Source: 2-12-FULL-35-23 sp965196985
GTDB lineage: Bacteria > Pseudomonadota > Gammaproteobacteria > UBA12402
Assembly: GCA_965196985.1 (NCBI GenBank)
Contig: CBDALO010000204.1
Coordinates: 62,001-126,000, forward strand
Direction: 5' to 3'
DNA length: 64,000 nt
The notes under the pieces were generated by a model. That model was not told the DNA's origin. It made no database searches and saw only the letters and a program-made list of their open reading frames with translations. The first letter of the stretch is position 1, and every line of letters begins with the position of its first letter. The position numbers and the translations under genes are program-made. Below, in pieces: positions 54,101 through 63,086 of the stretch.

Positions 54101-56809
54101 ATGCCTAGTTATCACTTAAGAAGTTCGCGCAACGATGAAGCAATAAGCACATTACGCAAGCAAATATTATTACAACAGATTACTGATGAACAGATAGTTA
54201 GCCACTTTCAAAATAATGCACTTGAAGCAAGTTTGTTTTTACAAGAAAGCGTGTATGTTTTTGTGCACAGGATGAAAAAAACTCCCAGTCTTGATCAAAC
54301 CCTCATCATACTAATAAATAACAAACATTTCCTAGTGAAGGAGAAGGACACACCACATTTATGGCTTGATGAAAAAGAAAGGTGGACTTTTTTAACCTCT
54401 CTCGCAAAATATGGTAACGGTCAAATCATTAACATTGCATTGCAAAAATTAGACACCGCCTTTGGCGGCAAGAACACTGACGGCTTTCGCGCGTTTCTGA
54501 CTCATAAAGATAAAGATCAGTTCTCCCCCTTGAATACTGCTTCGAAAGAAGGTCACCTCAAGGTGGTGAAAGACTTAATCGCGGCGGCCGACACCGCCTT
54601 TGGCGGCAAGAACACTGACGGCTTTCGCGCGTTTCTGACTCAACCGAATAAAGATCAGTTCTCCCCCTTGAATTCTGCTGCTTGTGCGGGTCACCTCGAG
54701 GTGGTGAAAGACTTAATCGCGGCGGCCGACACCGCCTTTGGCGGCAAGAACACTGACGGCTTTCGCGCGTTTCTGACTCATAAAGATAAAGATCAGTTCT
54801 CCCCCTTGAATACTGCTGCTTGTGCGGGTCACCTCGAGGTGGTGAAAGACTTAATCGCGGCGGCCGACACCGCCTTTGGCGGCAAGAACACTGACGGCTT
54901 TCGCGCGTTTCTGACTCATAAAGATAAAGATCAGTTCTCCCCCTTGAATTCTGCTGCTTGTGCGGGTCACCTCGAGGTGGTGAAAGACTTAATCGCGGCG
55001 GCCGACACCGCCTTTGGCGGCAAGAACACTGACGGCTTTCGCGCGTTTCTGACTCATAAAGATAAAGATCAGTTCTCCCCCTTGAATACTGCTTCGAAAG
55101 AAGGTCACCTCGAGGTGGTGAAAGACTTAATCGCGGCGGCCGACACCGCCTTTGGCGGCAAGAACACTGACGGCTTTCGCGCGTTTCTGACTCAACCGAA
55201 TAAAGATCAGTTCTCCCCCTTGAATTCTGCTGCTTGTGCGGGTCACCTCGATGTGGTTAAAGACTTAATCGCGGCGGCCGACACCGCCTTTGGCGGCAAG
55301 AACACTGACGGCTTTCGCGCGTTTCTGACTCAACCGAATAAAGGTCAGTTCTCCCCCTTGAATTCTGCTGCTTGTGCGGGTCACCTCGAGGTGGTGAAAG
55401 ACTTAATCGCGGCGGCCGACACCGCCTTTGGCGGCAAGAACACTGACGGCTTTCGCGCGTTTCTGACTCATAAAGATAAAGATCAGTTCTCCCCCTTGAA
55501 TTCTGCTGCTTGTGCGGGTCACCTCGAGGTGGTGAAAGACTTAATCGCGGCGGCCGACACCGCCTTTGGCGGCAAGAACACTGACGGCTTTCGCGCGTTT
55601 CTGACTCATAAAGATAAAGATCAGTTCTCCCCCTTGAATACTGCTTCGAAAGAAGGTCACCTCGAGGTGGTGAAAGACTTAATCGCGGCGGCCGACACCG
55701 CCTTTGGCGGCAAGAACACTGACGGCTTTCGCGCGTTTCTGACTCATAAAGATAAAGATCAGTTCTCCCCCTTGAATACTGCTTCGAAAGAAGGTCACCT
55801 CGAGGTGGTGAAAGACTTAATCGCGGCGGCCGACACCGCCTTTGGCGGCAAGAACACTGACGGCTTTCGCGCGTTTCTGACTCAACCGAATAAAGATCAG
55901 TTCTCCCCCTTGAATACTGCTTCGAAAGAAGGTCAACTCAGGGTGGTGAAAGACTTAATCGCGGCGGCCGACACCGCCTTTGGCGGCAAGAACACTGACG
56001 GCTTTCGCGCGTTTCTGACTCAACCGAATAAAGATCAGTTCTCCCCCTTGAATTCTGCTGCTTGTGCGGGTCACCTCGAGGTGGTGAAAGACTTAATCGC
56101 GGCGGCCGACACCGCCTTTGGCGGCAAGAACACTGACGGCTTTCGCGCGTTTCTGACTCATAAAGATAAAGATCAGTTCTCCCCCTTGAATTCTGCTGCT
56201 TGTGCGGGTCACCTCGAGGTGGTGAAAGACTTAATCGCGGCGGCCGACACCGCCTTTGGCGGCAAGAACACTGACGGCTTTCGCGCGTTTCTGACTCAAC
56301 CGAATAAAGATCAGTTCTCCCCCTTGAATACTGCTTCGAAAGAAGGTCACCTCGAGGTGGTGAAAGACTTAATCGCGGCGGCCGACACCGCCTTTGGCGG
56401 CAAGGACAGCTCTCAATTTAATGCTTTTTTAGAACAAATAAATAATCATGGCTTTACTCCATTAAATGCTGCAGCAACTTCAGCTAAGCAAAGAAGAAAT
56501 ACTACTACTTTGTTTTCTAGTATTTGCACCATTCTTTTATCGAAAGGCGCAGATCCAGATAAAAAAAATAAACGTGGTTTTTCTGCACGACAAAACTGGC
56601 GAGCCTTTTCATGGCCTGATCAATCTAGGCAACCATTGATAAACAATCAATACACCAATCCTAATAACAGAGTGTTAAAATTAAATAGTGGCGCCCACCA
56701 ATCAAACAACAGCTCAACTTTTTTCAAGCGTGGTCATACAAACACTAACTATGGAAATAGATGCTCAACAGGTAGGCAAAACTATGTGCGATACACAAAA
56801 AATAGTTAA
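54101..56809 (+). CDS. Giant ankyrin-type repeat protein, copy 2
   Basis: 902 residues, exactly two 46-residue units longer than copy 1. Identical N-terminus and tail flank 14 near-perfect repeats plus one degenerate one. The alternating variants (QPN or HKD; TASKEG or SAACAG) occur in a different order from copy 1, showing recombination within the repeats. About 155 bp of upstream sequence are also shared with copy 1 in inverted orientation. Followed directly by a terminator hairpin and then the cas1 upstream segment. Confidence 0.85.
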   Translation: MPSYHLRSSRNDEAISTLRKQILLQQITDEQIVSHFQNNALEASLFLQESVYVFVHRMKKTPSLDQTLIILINNKHFLVKEKDTPHLWLDEKERWTFLTSLAKYGNGQIINIALQKLDTAFGGKNTDGFRAFLTHKDKDQFSPLNTASKEGHLKVVKDLIAAADTAFGGKNTDGFRAFLTQPNKDQFSPLNSAACAGHLEVVKDLIAAADTAFGGKNTDGFRAFLTHKDKDQFSPLNTAACAGHLEVVKDLIAAADTAFGGKNTDGFRAFLTHKDKDQFSPLNSAACAGHLEVVKDLIAAADTAFGGKNTDGFRAFLTHKDKDQFSPLNTASKEGHLEVVKDLIAAADTAFGGKNTDGFRAFLTQPNKDQFSPLNSAACAGHLDVVKDLIAAADTAFGGKNTDGFRAFLTQPNKGQFSPLNSAACAGHLEVVKDLIAAADTAFGGKNTDGFRAFLTHKDKDQFSPLNSAACAGHLEVVKDLIAAADTAFGGKNTDGFRAFLTHKDKDQFSPLNTASKEGHLEVVKDLIAAADTAFGGKNTDGFRAFLTHKDKDQFSPLNTASKEGHLEVVKDLIAAADTAFGGKNTDGFRAFLTQPNKDQFSPLNTASKEGQLRVVKDLIAAADTAFGGKNTDGFRAFLTQPNKDQFSPLNSAACAGHLEVVKDLIAAADTAFGGKNTDGFRAFLTHKDKDQFSPLNSAACAGHLEVVKDLIAAADTAFGGKNTDGFRAFLTQPNKDQFSPLNTASKEGHLEVVKDLIAAADTAFGGKDSSQFNAFLEQINNHGFTPLNAAATSAKQRRNTTTLFSSICTILLSKGADPDKKNKRGFSARQNWRAFSWPDQSRQPLINNQYTNPNNRVLKLNSGAHQSNNSSTFFKRGHTNTNYGNRCSTGRQNYVRYTKNS

Positions 56810-56810
56810 G

Positions 56811-56834
56811 ACCCTATAAGGTTCCTTATGGGGT
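56811..56834 (+). terminator. Hairpin after ankyrin gene copy 2
   Basis: ACCCTATAAGG / CCTTATGGGGT with a 2-nt loop, one base after the stop codon. A weaker relative follows copy 1 near 46345-46370, and a similar CCC...GGG hairpin precedes the first cas1 (32508). Confidence 0.5.
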
Positions 56835-56913
56835 TAAACAAATCAGTAGTGTTATTTGTATCAATAATGTAAAGTATTTTCTCTTTTTGCTCATAGAAGA
56901 TTTAGTCGTTAAG

Positions 56914-58445
56914 GCTAGTGCGCCATCCTTTCTGTAAATTCCATTGACTTGCTGAAAATAAGCAGGCGACTCAGTCAGATTAGAAATTCCTTTTAAGGTA
57001 AACTTAACCAAAAAAGAGGAATGACAATGAGCTGCTATAAAAATGAGAACTTAATCGAAGAAGCCATACATGTTTTAGCGATGGAGGGGTTTGAAGCTTT
57101 ACCTAAGCTTGTCTCCAGGTTGATGAATGAGGCTATGTTAATAGAAAGGGAGCGCCATTTAAATGCCAGTCCTTATGAGCGAACTGGCGATAGAAACGGA
57201 TATGCGAACGGCTTTAAACCAAGGTTAATTAACACAGGTCAAGGTCAGCTTGAGCTACAGATACCGCAGGTTAGAGACTCCAATGAAGCCTTCTATCCAT
57301 CAGTCTTAGAGCGAGGTGTACGCTCTGATAGAGCACTTAAGCTGGCTGTCGCTGAAATGTATGTGCATGGGGTTTCCACGCGCAAAGTTGAAAAGGTGCT
57401 AAAGCAACTCTGTGGAACAGATATTTCAAGCACAGAGGTAAGCCGTTGCGCTAAATTGTTGGATGAAGATTTAAAGAAATGGCGAAATAAGCCGTTAGGA
57501 AAGATAAAATATCTTTGGCTAGATGCACGTTATGAGAAGGTGCGCACTAGCGGCACAGTACAAGACTGTGCGGTATTGATAGCCTATGGCTTTGATGAAT
57601 CAACCGGCAAGAGAACAGTGCTAGGTGTTTCTGTTGCGTTATCAGAGGCTGAGGTACATTGGCGTGATTTTCTTCAGCAGTTGGTTGAGCGAGGTATACA
57701 TGGTATTGAGTTGATTACTAGCGACGCTCATACTGGCCTAAAAGCCGCTAGAAGAGCTGTGTTCCCCAGTGTTCCTTGGCAACGCTGCCAATTTCATTTG
57801 CAGCAAAATGCTCAGGCTCACATACCAAAGCGCTCAATGAAGGAACCAGTAGCTGAGGAGATTACAGCTATATTTAATGCCTCAAACATTCATGAGTCGG
57901 AAAGACTATTGGCTATGGCGGTAGATAAATATCAGCAAACAGCACCAGAGCTTTCTTCTTGGTTGGAAGTGAATATACCGGAGGGCTTAGTAGTGATGAA
58001 CTTTGACAGGCCGCATCAAAAAAGATTAAGAACCAGTAACATAGCTGAGCGCGTAAACAGAGAGGTAAAAAGAAGGACGCATACAGTTGGAATTTTCCCT
58101 AATACTGAATCGTGCCTAAGGCTCGTATCAGCTGTTTTAGTGGAAATTGATGACCAGTGGAGCGGATCACCTAGATACTTAAGTTGAAGTGAATAATAAG
58201 GCTTCATAGGGTTTTAGGATAGATCATTCTTGTTCTTATTAACGAGATATAATTGCTATTACCTAAAAGTTAATAATTTATTTTGAGAGGAGAAAAATTT
58301 GAGGTATAAATAATTTTTTAGATTGATTAGCATAATTAATTTAAGATATTATGCGATGAGACAGGTACAATAGAGTGCCATTTAGAATTTTAAAGGTTTT
58401 TCTAAGTACTGAAGTTGGTTTTTACAGACAAAATAACGCTCTATC
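56914..58445 (+). mobile_element. IS256-family element, copy C, upstream of second cas1
   Basis: 1,532 bp, same ends as copies A and B, but the flanks (TCGTTAAG left, GTAAGGAT right) are not a duplication. It lies inside what appears to be the cas promoter segment shared with the first locus. Lack of duplication suggests recombination between IS256 copies after insertion. Confidence 0.9.
57021..58187 (+). CDS. IS256-family transposase, copy C
   Basis: 388 residues, the same protein as copy A. DDE regions intact (WLDARYEK, SDAHTGLKAARRA, SNIAERVNREVK). Its long 3' untranslated tail reaches to the second cas1 and could influence its expression. Confidence 0.92.
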   Translation: MTMSCYKNENLIEEAIHVLAMEGFEALPKLVSRLMNEAMLIERERHLNASPYERTGDRNGYANGFKPRLINTGQGQLELQIPQVRDSNEAFYPSVLERGVRSDRALKLAVAEMYVHGVSTRKVEKVLKQLCGTDISSTEVSRCAKLLDEDLKKWRNKPLGKIKYLWLDARYEKVRTSGTVQDCAVLIAYGFDESTGKRTVLGVSVALSEAEVHWRDFLQQLVERGIHGIELITSDAHTGLKAARRAVFPSVPWQRCQFHLQQNAQAHIPKRSMKEPVAEEITAIFNASNIHESERLLAMAVDKYQQTAPELSSWLEVNIPEGLVVMNFDRPHQKRLRTSNIAERVNREVKRRTHTVGIFPNTESCLRLVSAVLVEIDDQWSGSPRYLS

Positions 58446-58464
58446 GTAAGGATACTCGAAGATT

Positions 58465-59380
58465 GTGAAGCCGCTTACGGATCTTAAAGCCATTTTACAC
58501 TCAAAACGCGCAAATATTTACTACCTAGAAAAATGCAGGGTAATGCAAAAAGATGGACGTGTTCTTTATCTTACCTGAAGTTATTCTACTTGGTGTAGGG
58601 ACATCTATTACGCAGGCAGCGGTGAAAATGTTGGCATCAGCAGGTGTTTTAATTGGCTTTTGCGGTGCTGGAGCAACACCATTATTTATGGGGTCAGAAA
58701 TTGAGTGGATGACACCACAAAGTGAGTATAGACCCACTGAGTATTTACAAGGGTGGCTATCGTTCTGGTTTGATGATGTGAAGCGATTAAAAGCTGCTAA
58801 ACTTTTTCAGCAAGCACGTATAGCGTATTTAAAAAAGGTTTGGTCAAAAGATCGTGACCTAAAAGAGGCTGGCTTTGATATTTCTCATGCTGATATCGAG
58901 TCCGCGTTACACCGTTTTAACGAAGCTACAACCAGTGCGTTAAAATCTTCTGATTTATTACTAACTGAAGCTCAGCTAACTAAAATGCTTTATAAGTATG
59001 CGGCAGGAAAAGTAGGTTTGTCTTCTTTTTCCCGCGAACATAATGCATCTGACCAGGCAAATGCATTTTTAAATCATGGTAATTATTTAGCTTATGGCTT
59101 ATCTGCAACCACCCTTTGGGTACTAGGGATTCCTCATGGGTTCGCAGTTATGCACGGCAAAACTAGGCGTGGTGCTTTGGTTTTTGATGTTGCTGATTTG
59201 ATTAAAGATGCGATTGTACTTCCATTAGCCTTTATTTGCGCTAAGGAGCGCACGACCGATCAGGAATTTCGTCAGCAGTGCCTACAAGTCTTTACCGGTC
59301 ACAAAGCATTGGATTTTATGTTTGAGCAAGTAAAAGCAGTAGCATTACAGAGCAAGACTTTTGATGGTGATAACAGATGA
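58465..59380 (+). pseudogene. cas1: Second type I-F Cas1, frameshifted by a 47-bp deletion
   Basis: The 5' end (GTG AAG CCG at 58465) matches the first cas1 (MKPLTDLKAILHSKRANIYYLEKCRVMQKDGRVLYLT). After CTTACC about 51 nt of the first copy are replaced by TGAA, a net loss of 47 nt, and the frame shifts. Adding 47 nt restores exactly 963 nt. An ORF from ATG 58553 enters the correct frame at VILLGVGTSITQAAVKMLASAGVL and gives 275 residues lacking most of the N-terminal beta domain. The catalytic alpha domain is intact, about 85 percent identical by eye to copy 1. Probably inactive. Confidence 0.85.
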
Positions 59381-62300
59381 TGGTGACATTTATATCCCAA
59401 TGTAAAAAAAATTCACTGAAAAAAACACGTAGAGTTCTGGATGCTTTTGCTAATCGTATTGGAGATAATACCTGGCAGACAGTGATTACACTGGAGGGAT
59501 TAAGTGCTGTTAAAAAACTATTAAGAAAAACTGCTAGTAAAAATACAGCTGTGTCTTGTCATTGGATTAGATCTAGAGCAAGAACTGAGTTGGTATGGGT
59601 GGTGGGGAATAAACTGGAGTTTAATCGTGAAGGTCGCGTACCTGTAAACCGCACCAAAAATGATTTAGTTTACCAAGACGATTTGTTAGATTGGAAGTTG
59701 CTTCCCCTTATCCGAGCGTTAACTTCTTTGGCAGCTTTACTGCACGATTGGGGTAAAGCCAGTATTCGCTTCCAGAATAAACTTTCCAAAAACTACAAAG
59801 GCACTCAGGCGGATCGGTTACGCCATGAATGGGTGTCCTATTTATTGCTCAAGGCACTAATCTACAATACCAAAAACCCAAATATAGACCATGACTGGTT
59901 AACCACATTAAAAGAGGGAAGAATCAATGAAGATGCGATTAAAAGATTCTTACACAATAATACTGAACAAGTGTCGTTAGCCGATTTACCCAGCATAGCA
60001 AAATTAATTGCATGGCTAATTATTACCCACCATAAACTTCCGATTTTAAATGAGAAAGAAGCGCCTAAAGGTAGCCCATGTACTGGTCTCGATGGTCTGC
60101 TTAAGATGATTGATAAGACATGGGGATATGAAAATAAAAATATAAAAGAACTTGCAGCATGTTTAGAGTTCCCTCAAGGGCTACTAACTAACGCTAATAC
60201 ATGGGTGTCACAAATAAAACGCTGGTCTGCCAAATTATTAGATTTACAAGATGTTATTGCTCAAGCAATCGACAATGGTAGTTATCGAGTCTTGTTGCAC
60301 CATGCTCGTTTGGCCTTGATGTTAGGCGATCATTACTTTTCATCGCTTGATATTAGTAAAACTCGTAATTGGAAAAGTATCACCAAATTGATCGCCAATA
60401 CCCAGAAAGATAAGTCACCCAAACAAGCTTTGGACCAGCATTTGGTCGGTGTTTGCGAGAGCGCCAAAAAGATTATAGGAAAGTTACCAGCTATCGAAAA
60501 CAACTTGGATCCCAGTTTTAATACTGCTGAGTTGAAACGCAAAAGCCCACAGCCCTATACCTGGCAAGATACTGCTGCAAGAAAAGTGCGAGATTGGCGC
60601 ACAACGTGGGGTGGAACACGAAAAGGTTTTTTCGCAATAAACATGGCTAGTACTGGTTGTGGCAAAACCTTTGCTAACGCGAAACTCATGATGGCACTCT
60701 CTGAAGATGGTGATAGTCTGCGCTATATTCTCGCGCTCGGGTTACGCACACTTACATTGCAAACTGGAGATGAATACCGCAAGCGTATATTTAAACATAG
60801 TGATGGCAGTGATCTAGCTGTATTGATTGGTTCAAGGGCGATTGCAGACCTGCACTACCAAAATAAACAAGAGAAAGTACAGGATCAAGCGGAAAAAGGT
60901 TCGGAATCTACTGAAACTCTACTGGCCGACTCCGACGAAGTTGTTTACCAAGGTGAACTGCCTGAAGAAGGTTTAACTACTATTTTGCATAGCTATAAAG
61001 ATAGGCAGTTACTCTATGCGCCGGTTCTGGTCTGTACCATTGACCACATTATTGCCGCAACTGAGACTACAAGCGGTGGACGTTACATTTTGCCTGCATT
61101 GCGATTACTATCATCTGACTTGGTTATTGATGAAGTGGATGATTTCACAAGTGGTGATTTAATTGCTATTGGTCGCTTGATTCACTTAGCAGGTATGCTG
61201 GGTCGTCAAGTAATGATCTCATCGGCTACTATTCCACCCTCAATGGCAGAAGGATATTTCAATACTTACCGAGAAGGCTGGTTGCTTTACTGCAAAACCC
61301 GTAACGCCAGGCCGTCAATAGGTTGTGCCTGGATAGATGAGTTTTCATCTCAAGTTAAAGATATTGATAATCAGGAAGACGGAATCAACGACTATCGTAA
61401 ACACCATGACAAGTTTATTTACAAGAGAGTGGAAAAATTAAGCATACAGCCAGCTAAGCGTAAAGCCAATGTGATCAGTTGTAAGCAGGCTATGGATTAT
61501 AACGATGAACTAATTACAGCCAATAAAAAAGAGTTTTGGTTTAACCGGATTGCACAGGCAACTTTGGAAAAGCATGAGCACCACCACACGATAGATAATA
61601 AAACCGGTATAAAGGTTTCCTTTGGTGTAGTACGTATTGCCAATATTCAACCCTGTATTCAACTCACTAGATTTTTATTGAATTATAACTGGCATGAAAA
61701 TACTGAAGCACGAGTAATGGCTTATCACAGTAAACAGGTGCTGTTGCTACGTCATGAACAGGAAAAACACTTAGATAATATTTTAAAGCGAAAAGAAAAG
61801 TGCAATGACCAACCGGAAGCATTTTATGACGAAACTATTCGAAAACATCTCGACACTATTGAGAGCCAGAAGACTAACGTTACAAACATCTTGTTTATTC
61901 TGATAGCCACGCCCGTTGAAGAGGTTGGCCGCGACCATGATTTTGACTGGGCTGTTATCGAACCTTCCTCCTATCGATCTATTATTCAATTGGCTGGTCG
62001 CGTGAAACGACATCGTGATGGTGAAGTAAATAAACCAAATATCGGGATTTTGCAATATAACTGGCGAACCATGAGGTATGGTGACAAACCAAGAAAACCT
62101 CGCTTTTACAGGCCTGGGTATGAAACTACTGGGAAGTTACCTAAAGATAACAAGGAAGGCTCTATGCAGAATCACGATCTTTTCAAAGTTGTGGATAATG
62201 AATTAATATGTAAAAGACTGGATGCTGTCCCAAGAATTCAGGAGAGACAAGAAAAAAGTAAAACTGCTATGGCTTTATTAGAGCATGCAGTAATCAATAA

Positions 62301-62760
62301 TCATTTGACCTATTACGAAGGAAAAGGACCGGAGACATTACAAGGTTATATCCAGTGGTATTGGCACCTTACGGCCTTGCCTCAACACCTTAACCGATTT
62401 CGCCAAAGTGTAAGAACGATTCAACTTTACCGGGTAATCAATGACGATGGTGATGCCTACTTCACCGAACGCGACTCAAGAGGTAAATTTAATTATGTCA
62501 ATACAGGTGAATTTGTTCGACAAGACGAAGCTTATCAAATAACAACTAGCTCACTTACAGCGGAACAGTGCGAACGGCTTTGGATGCAGCGTGATTATCT
62601 GAAGTTATTGCAGCTACAAAGTGAGCAGCATGAACTGCCAATAAATAAAGTTGCAATTTGCTATGGCGAAATCAGTTTCGACATTTATCAAGAAGCAGCT
62701 AGTAGGACGTATGAATACAATGATCAGCTAGGGTTATATGAAAAGGAAAAAATAACATGA
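59377..62760 (+). CDS. cas3: Cas2-3 fusion (type I-F1-like Cas3 lineage), intact
   Basis: 1,127 residues; the ATG overlaps the cas1 stop. Residues 1-95 are the Cas2 domain (MMVTFISQCKKN...), close to that of the first locus. The HD nuclease has LLHDWGKASIRFQ (H123-D124) and RHEW. The helicase has STGCGKTF (about 425-432), DEVDD (585-589), SSATIPPS, and GRVKRHR (motif VI). This is the standard I-F1 Cas2-3 plan and length. From about residue 98 on it does not align with the first locus's Cas3. No I-F1 Cascade genes (cas8f, cas5f, cas7f) are seen in the window, so its effector partner is unknown. Confidence 0.92.
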   Translation: MMVTFISQCKKNSLKKTRRVLDAFANRIGDNTWQTVITLEGLSAVKKLLRKTASKNTAVSCHWIRSRARTELVWVVGNKLEFNREGRVPVNRTKNDLVYQDDLLDWKLLPLIRALTSLAALLHDWGKASIRFQNKLSKNYKGTQADRLRHEWVSYLLLKALIYNTKNPNIDHDWLTTLKEGRINEDAIKRFLHNNTEQVSLADLPSIAKLIAWLIITHHKLPILNEKEAPKGSPCTGLDGLLKMIDKTWGYENKNIKELAACLEFPQGLLTNANTWVSQIKRWSAKLLDLQDVIAQAIDNGSYRVLLHHARLALMLGDHYFSSLDISKTRNWKSITKLIANTQKDKSPKQALDQHLVGVCESAKKIIGKLPAIENNLDPSFNTAELKRKSPQPYTWQDTAARKVRDWRTTWGGTRKGFFAINMASTGCGKTFANAKLMMALSEDGDSLRYILALGLRTLTLQTGDEYRKRIFKHSDGSDLAVLIGSRAIADLHYQNKQEKVQDQAEKGSESTETLLADSDEVVYQGELPEEGLTTILHSYKDRQLLYAPVLVCTIDHIIAATETTSGGRYILPALRLLSSDLVIDEVDDFTSGDLIAIGRLIHLAGMLGRQVMISSATIPPSMAEGYFNTYREGWLLYCKTRNARPSIGCAWIDEFSSQVKDIDNQEDGINDYRKHHDKFIYKRVEKLSIQPAKRKANVISCKQAMDYNDELITANKKEFWFNRIAQATLEKHEHHHTIDNKTGIKVSFGVVRIANIQPCIQLTRFLLNYNWHENTEARVMAYHSKQVLLLRHEQEKHLDNILKRKEKCNDQPEAFYDETIRKHLDTIESQKTNVTNILFILIATPVEEVGRDHDFDWAVIEPSSYRSIIQLAGRVKRHRDGEVNKPNIGILQYNWRTMRYGDKPRKPRFYRPGYETTGKLPKDNKEGSMQNHDLFKVVDNELICKRLDAVPRIQERQEKSKTAMALLEHAVINNHLTYYEGKGPETLQGYIQWYWHLTALPQHLNRFRQSVRTIQLYRVINDDGDAYFTERDSRGKFNYVNTGEFVRQDEAYQITTSSLTAEQCERLWMQRDYLKLLQLQSEQHELPINKVAICYGEISFDIYQEAASRTYEYNDQLGLYEKEKIT

Positions 62761-63086
62761 CAGATGATAAAAGCGAGATTCTAAATTTTATCAAAAAACT
62801 GGAAAAAAAGATTAAGGAACTTGCTAAAGGTAAGAAGTCAAAAAAACAACAGTACGTTTCCGAATTTTACGACATTCTTTTTGGTGGTTATTCCAAAAAG
62901 AATGTCTATAAGAATACCCTTCTGTTTTTACTCAACGGTAAAAAAAATATTCGATTCGCTTTAAATTACAGAGATTATTATTTGATATCACTTCTTGCTA
63001 TTGAAATAAAACCAAAAATCACACTTAAAGCTGCCTGCGATATCGACCATCCAATTGCGTATGAAGCGGGTGCTGCCTCTATATAA
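62757..63086 (+). CDS. Unknown gene after cas2-3, cut by ISKra4
   Basis: The ATG overlaps the cas2-3 stop, the place where cas8f (csy1) starts in I-F1 operons. About 103 native residues precede the IS edge at 63068; the final GAASI is encoded by the IS end. The sequence is Lys-rich (KKLEKKIKELAKGKKSKKQQ) then hydrophobic-helical (NTLLFLLNGKKNIRFALNYRDYYLISLLA). I see no Cas8f signature, so it could be a diverged Cas8f N-terminus or an unrelated gene. Truncated in either case. Confidence 0.5.
   Translation: MTDDKSEILNFIKKLEKKIKELAKGKKSKKQQYVSEFYDILFGGYSKKNVYKNTLLFLLNGKKNIRFALNYRDYYLISLLAIEIKPKITLKAACDIDHPIAYEAGAASI

Noticed and set aside
58465..63086. A second CRISPR array belonging to the second cas locus
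   Set aside because: No repeat of the 28-bp type or any other regular repeat was found between 56810 and 64000.
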